From assembly GCA_016712985.1 (NCBI GenBank), contig JADJQA010000048.1, forward strand, positions 1 to 8,276: a stretch of DNA of 8,276 nt. The letters run 5' to 3'. The notes below the pieces were generated by a model. It worked only from the letters and a program-made list of their open reading frames with translations. It did not search any database and was not told where the DNA came from. The stretch comes from Sulfuritalea sp. (GTDB taxonomy: Bacteria > Pseudomonadota > Gammaproteobacteria > Burkholderiales > Rhodocyclaceae). Of this stretch, positions 7,383 to 8,276 are shown one piece after another. Made by a program: the position numbers and the translations under genes. Numbering within the stretch: the first letter of the stretch is position 1; each line of letters begins with the position of its first letter.

Positions 7383-7808
7383 TCATGCCCTCCCCATGCG
7401 CTGCAGGCCGCGCATCAGCAGGCCGACCAGCGGCAGCTTGGCGTAAAGCTCTTCGGCCGCGTCCCAGTAATCGCGATGCAGGACGACTTTTCCTTCGGCA
7501 TTGAAGCGCAGGTGGGTCGCGCCGCGCGCGGTCATGGCCTGTGGCGGCAGCGGGGCACGGGTGCGGAAATGGAAGTCCCACAGCAGCATCACCCCGTCGT
7601 CGCCGTGGAAGCGGCTGCCGACCGCGAAACGCGGTTCCGCCACCTGGCTGAACATGTGGCGGAAGATGTGCTTGATCGACTCGACCCCGCGCACTTCATT
7701 GAACGGGTCCTTGAACTCGGCATCCGCGGCATAGAAGCGTGGCAGCTCGTCGAGCGTCTCGGGGCTCAGGTTCTCGAACCAGCGGATCAGGGGTTCGGGG
7801 TTGCTCAT
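7383..7808 (-). CDS. SnoaL/NTF2-like small protein
   Basis: The gene is intact, 141 residues, the usual size for the SnoaL/NTF2-like cone fold. It begins MSNPEPLIRWFENLSPETLD, then LPRFYAADAEFKDPFNEVRG, the hallmark of this group (helix, YAxDAxFxDPF, loop), followed by HIFRHMF and VLHRDYWDAAEELY. The fold serves both as small-molecule isomerase or cyclase and as non-catalytic binding protein, so no reaction can be stated. The start codon at 7806-7808 has GGAGA six bases upstream. The preceding SDR gene ends 22 bases before it on the same strand, so the two are very likely co-transcribed. SDR plus NTF2-like pairs are common in proteobacteria, often near lipid-modifying genes such as cyclopropane fatty acid synthase; that wider context lies outside this window. 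Confidence 0.88.
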   Translation of the reverse strand: MSNPEPLIRWFENLSPETLDELPRFYAADAEFKDPFNEVRGVESIKHIFRHMFSQVAEPRFAVGSRFHGDDGVMLLWDFHFRTRAPLPPQAMTARGATHLRFNAEGKVVLHRDYWDAAEELYAKLPLVGLLMRGLQRMGRA

Positions 7809-7813
7809 GGCTG

Positions 7814-7818
7814 TCTCC
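7814..7818 (-). promoter_or_regulatory. Ribosome binding site of the SnoaL-like gene
   Basis: GGAGA on the minus strand, about six bases before ATG 7808, supports that start over longer upstream readings that run into the SDR gene. Confidence 0.65.
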
Positions 7819-7830
7819 GGGGGCGGCGCG

Positions 7831-8276
7831 TCATAGTTTGGTGAAGCGTCGCACCAGCGCAAAGTAAAGCGGGTAGGGTAGCAGACGCAGCAACTTGAGC
7901 CAGCGCGTGAAGCGGCGCGGGAAGTGCATCTCGAAGCTGCCGCGGGCGAAGCCGGCAAGGATTTCTTCGGCCGCCTCCTGCGGGCTGATCAGCGCCGGCA
8001 TCTCGAAATCGTTGCCTGCCGTCATTGGCGTCGCGACGAAGCCGGGGTTGATGCGATTTTCCGAAATGCCGCGCGGGCCGGGTCCGGATATGCGGGGTTT
8101 CACGGCGGAGTTGATCAGACTGGCCTTCGGTCGGCCCGCCAGGCCGCCGGCTTGAGCAGAGCCCCGATAGCCGGCGACGCTGGCGGCCGGGGCGTTGCGC
8201 CCGTTGCCCTGGCGCGCAACAGCGGTATCGGTCGCGCTGCAGCCTGCCGTCGCGCCCGCACAGGTTGATGTCGAGC
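7831..8276 (-). CDS. Short-chain dehydrogenase/reductase, partial at window edge and frameshifted
   Basis: Only the 3' part is present; the gene enters from the right edge on the minus strand. At the edge it reads LDINLCG, like the middle of the SDR core. After frame changes come ASVAGYRG (about 8162-8184, the catalytic-serine strand area) and KASLINSAV, where the catalytic lysine lies. The clean end is NRINPGFVATPMTAG (about 8020-8062), the conserved NPGxVxTxM loop that holds the cofactor, then a basic tail ending VRRFTKL. The tyrosine expected four residues before the lysine is not visible as read: the stretch is GGLAGRPKAS where AAYGATKAS would be usual. Two or three indels lie between about 8070 and 8250. 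The tail contains a hydrophobic stretch, LLRLLPYPLYFALV, which may touch the membrane. It ends 22 bases before the SnoaL-like gene, so the two probably form an operon. Confidence 0.8.
   Translation of the reverse strand, partial: STSTCAGATAGCSATDTAVARQGNGRNAPAASVAGYRGSAQAGGLAGRPKASLINSAVKPRISGPGPRGISENRINPGFVATPMTAGNDFEMPALISPQEAAEEILAGFARGSFEMHFPRRFTRWLKLLRLLPYPLYFALVRRFTKL

Noticed and set aside
7183..7581. Minus-strand frame with repeated NAEDAEAQRAQR-like and SAYSAPLRPLRRE-like stretches
   Set aside because: These peptides are translations of the intergenic GCAGAGG inverted repeat, not a real protein.

Overview
The window is GC-rich DNA with proteobacterial gene content, most likely beta- or gammaproteobacterial. 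That placement rests on general family resemblance and codon style, not on a search. No rRNA, tRNA or CRISPR array was seen. No stretch longer than 300 bases lacks a gene or gene remnant.

Layout from left to right: (1) about 73-1990, a decayed or error-ridden IS1634-type insertion sequence whose DDE transposase (140-1953, +) can be followed only by switching frame many times. (2) About 1994-5345 (+), a compact cluster: a shortened cyanophycin-synthetase-like ATP-grasp ligase that starts at the IS edge, a BKACE (beta-keto acid cleavage, DUF849) enzyme, a possible 33-residue ORF, and an intact GNAT acetyltransferase. ATGA overlaps link BKACE to the small ORF and the small ORF to GNAT, which suggests translational coupling. 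(3) 5362-5591 (-), a frameshifted, C-terminally truncated PemK/MazF-like toxin remnant. (4) 5660-7186 (-), a two-domain NAD(P)-binding/DUF2867 protein, with a short antisense relic of a related DUF2867 gene at about 3785-3870. (5) 7228-7364, a long intergenic inverted repeat built from 9-base units. (6) 7383-8276 (-), a SnoaL/NTF2-like protein preceded by the 3' part of a short-chain dehydrogenase that runs off the window.

The most interesting part is the ligase-BKACE-GNAT cluster. An amide-forming ATP-grasp enzyme, an enzyme that exchanges acyl units between beta-keto acids and acetyl-CoA, and an N-acetyltransferase could together make or modify a small amino-acid conjugate. No product can be named from the sequence. 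The right-hand minus-strand genes look like ordinary chromosomal accessory genes; an SDR next to an NTF2-like protein is a pairing often seen in proteobacteria.

Most long genes are broken by single-base frameshifts while their conserved motifs stay intact, and several shifts are explained by one missing base in a short homopolymer. This fits sequencing indels at least as well as real decay. Gene boundaries and the word pseudogene should be read with that in mind.
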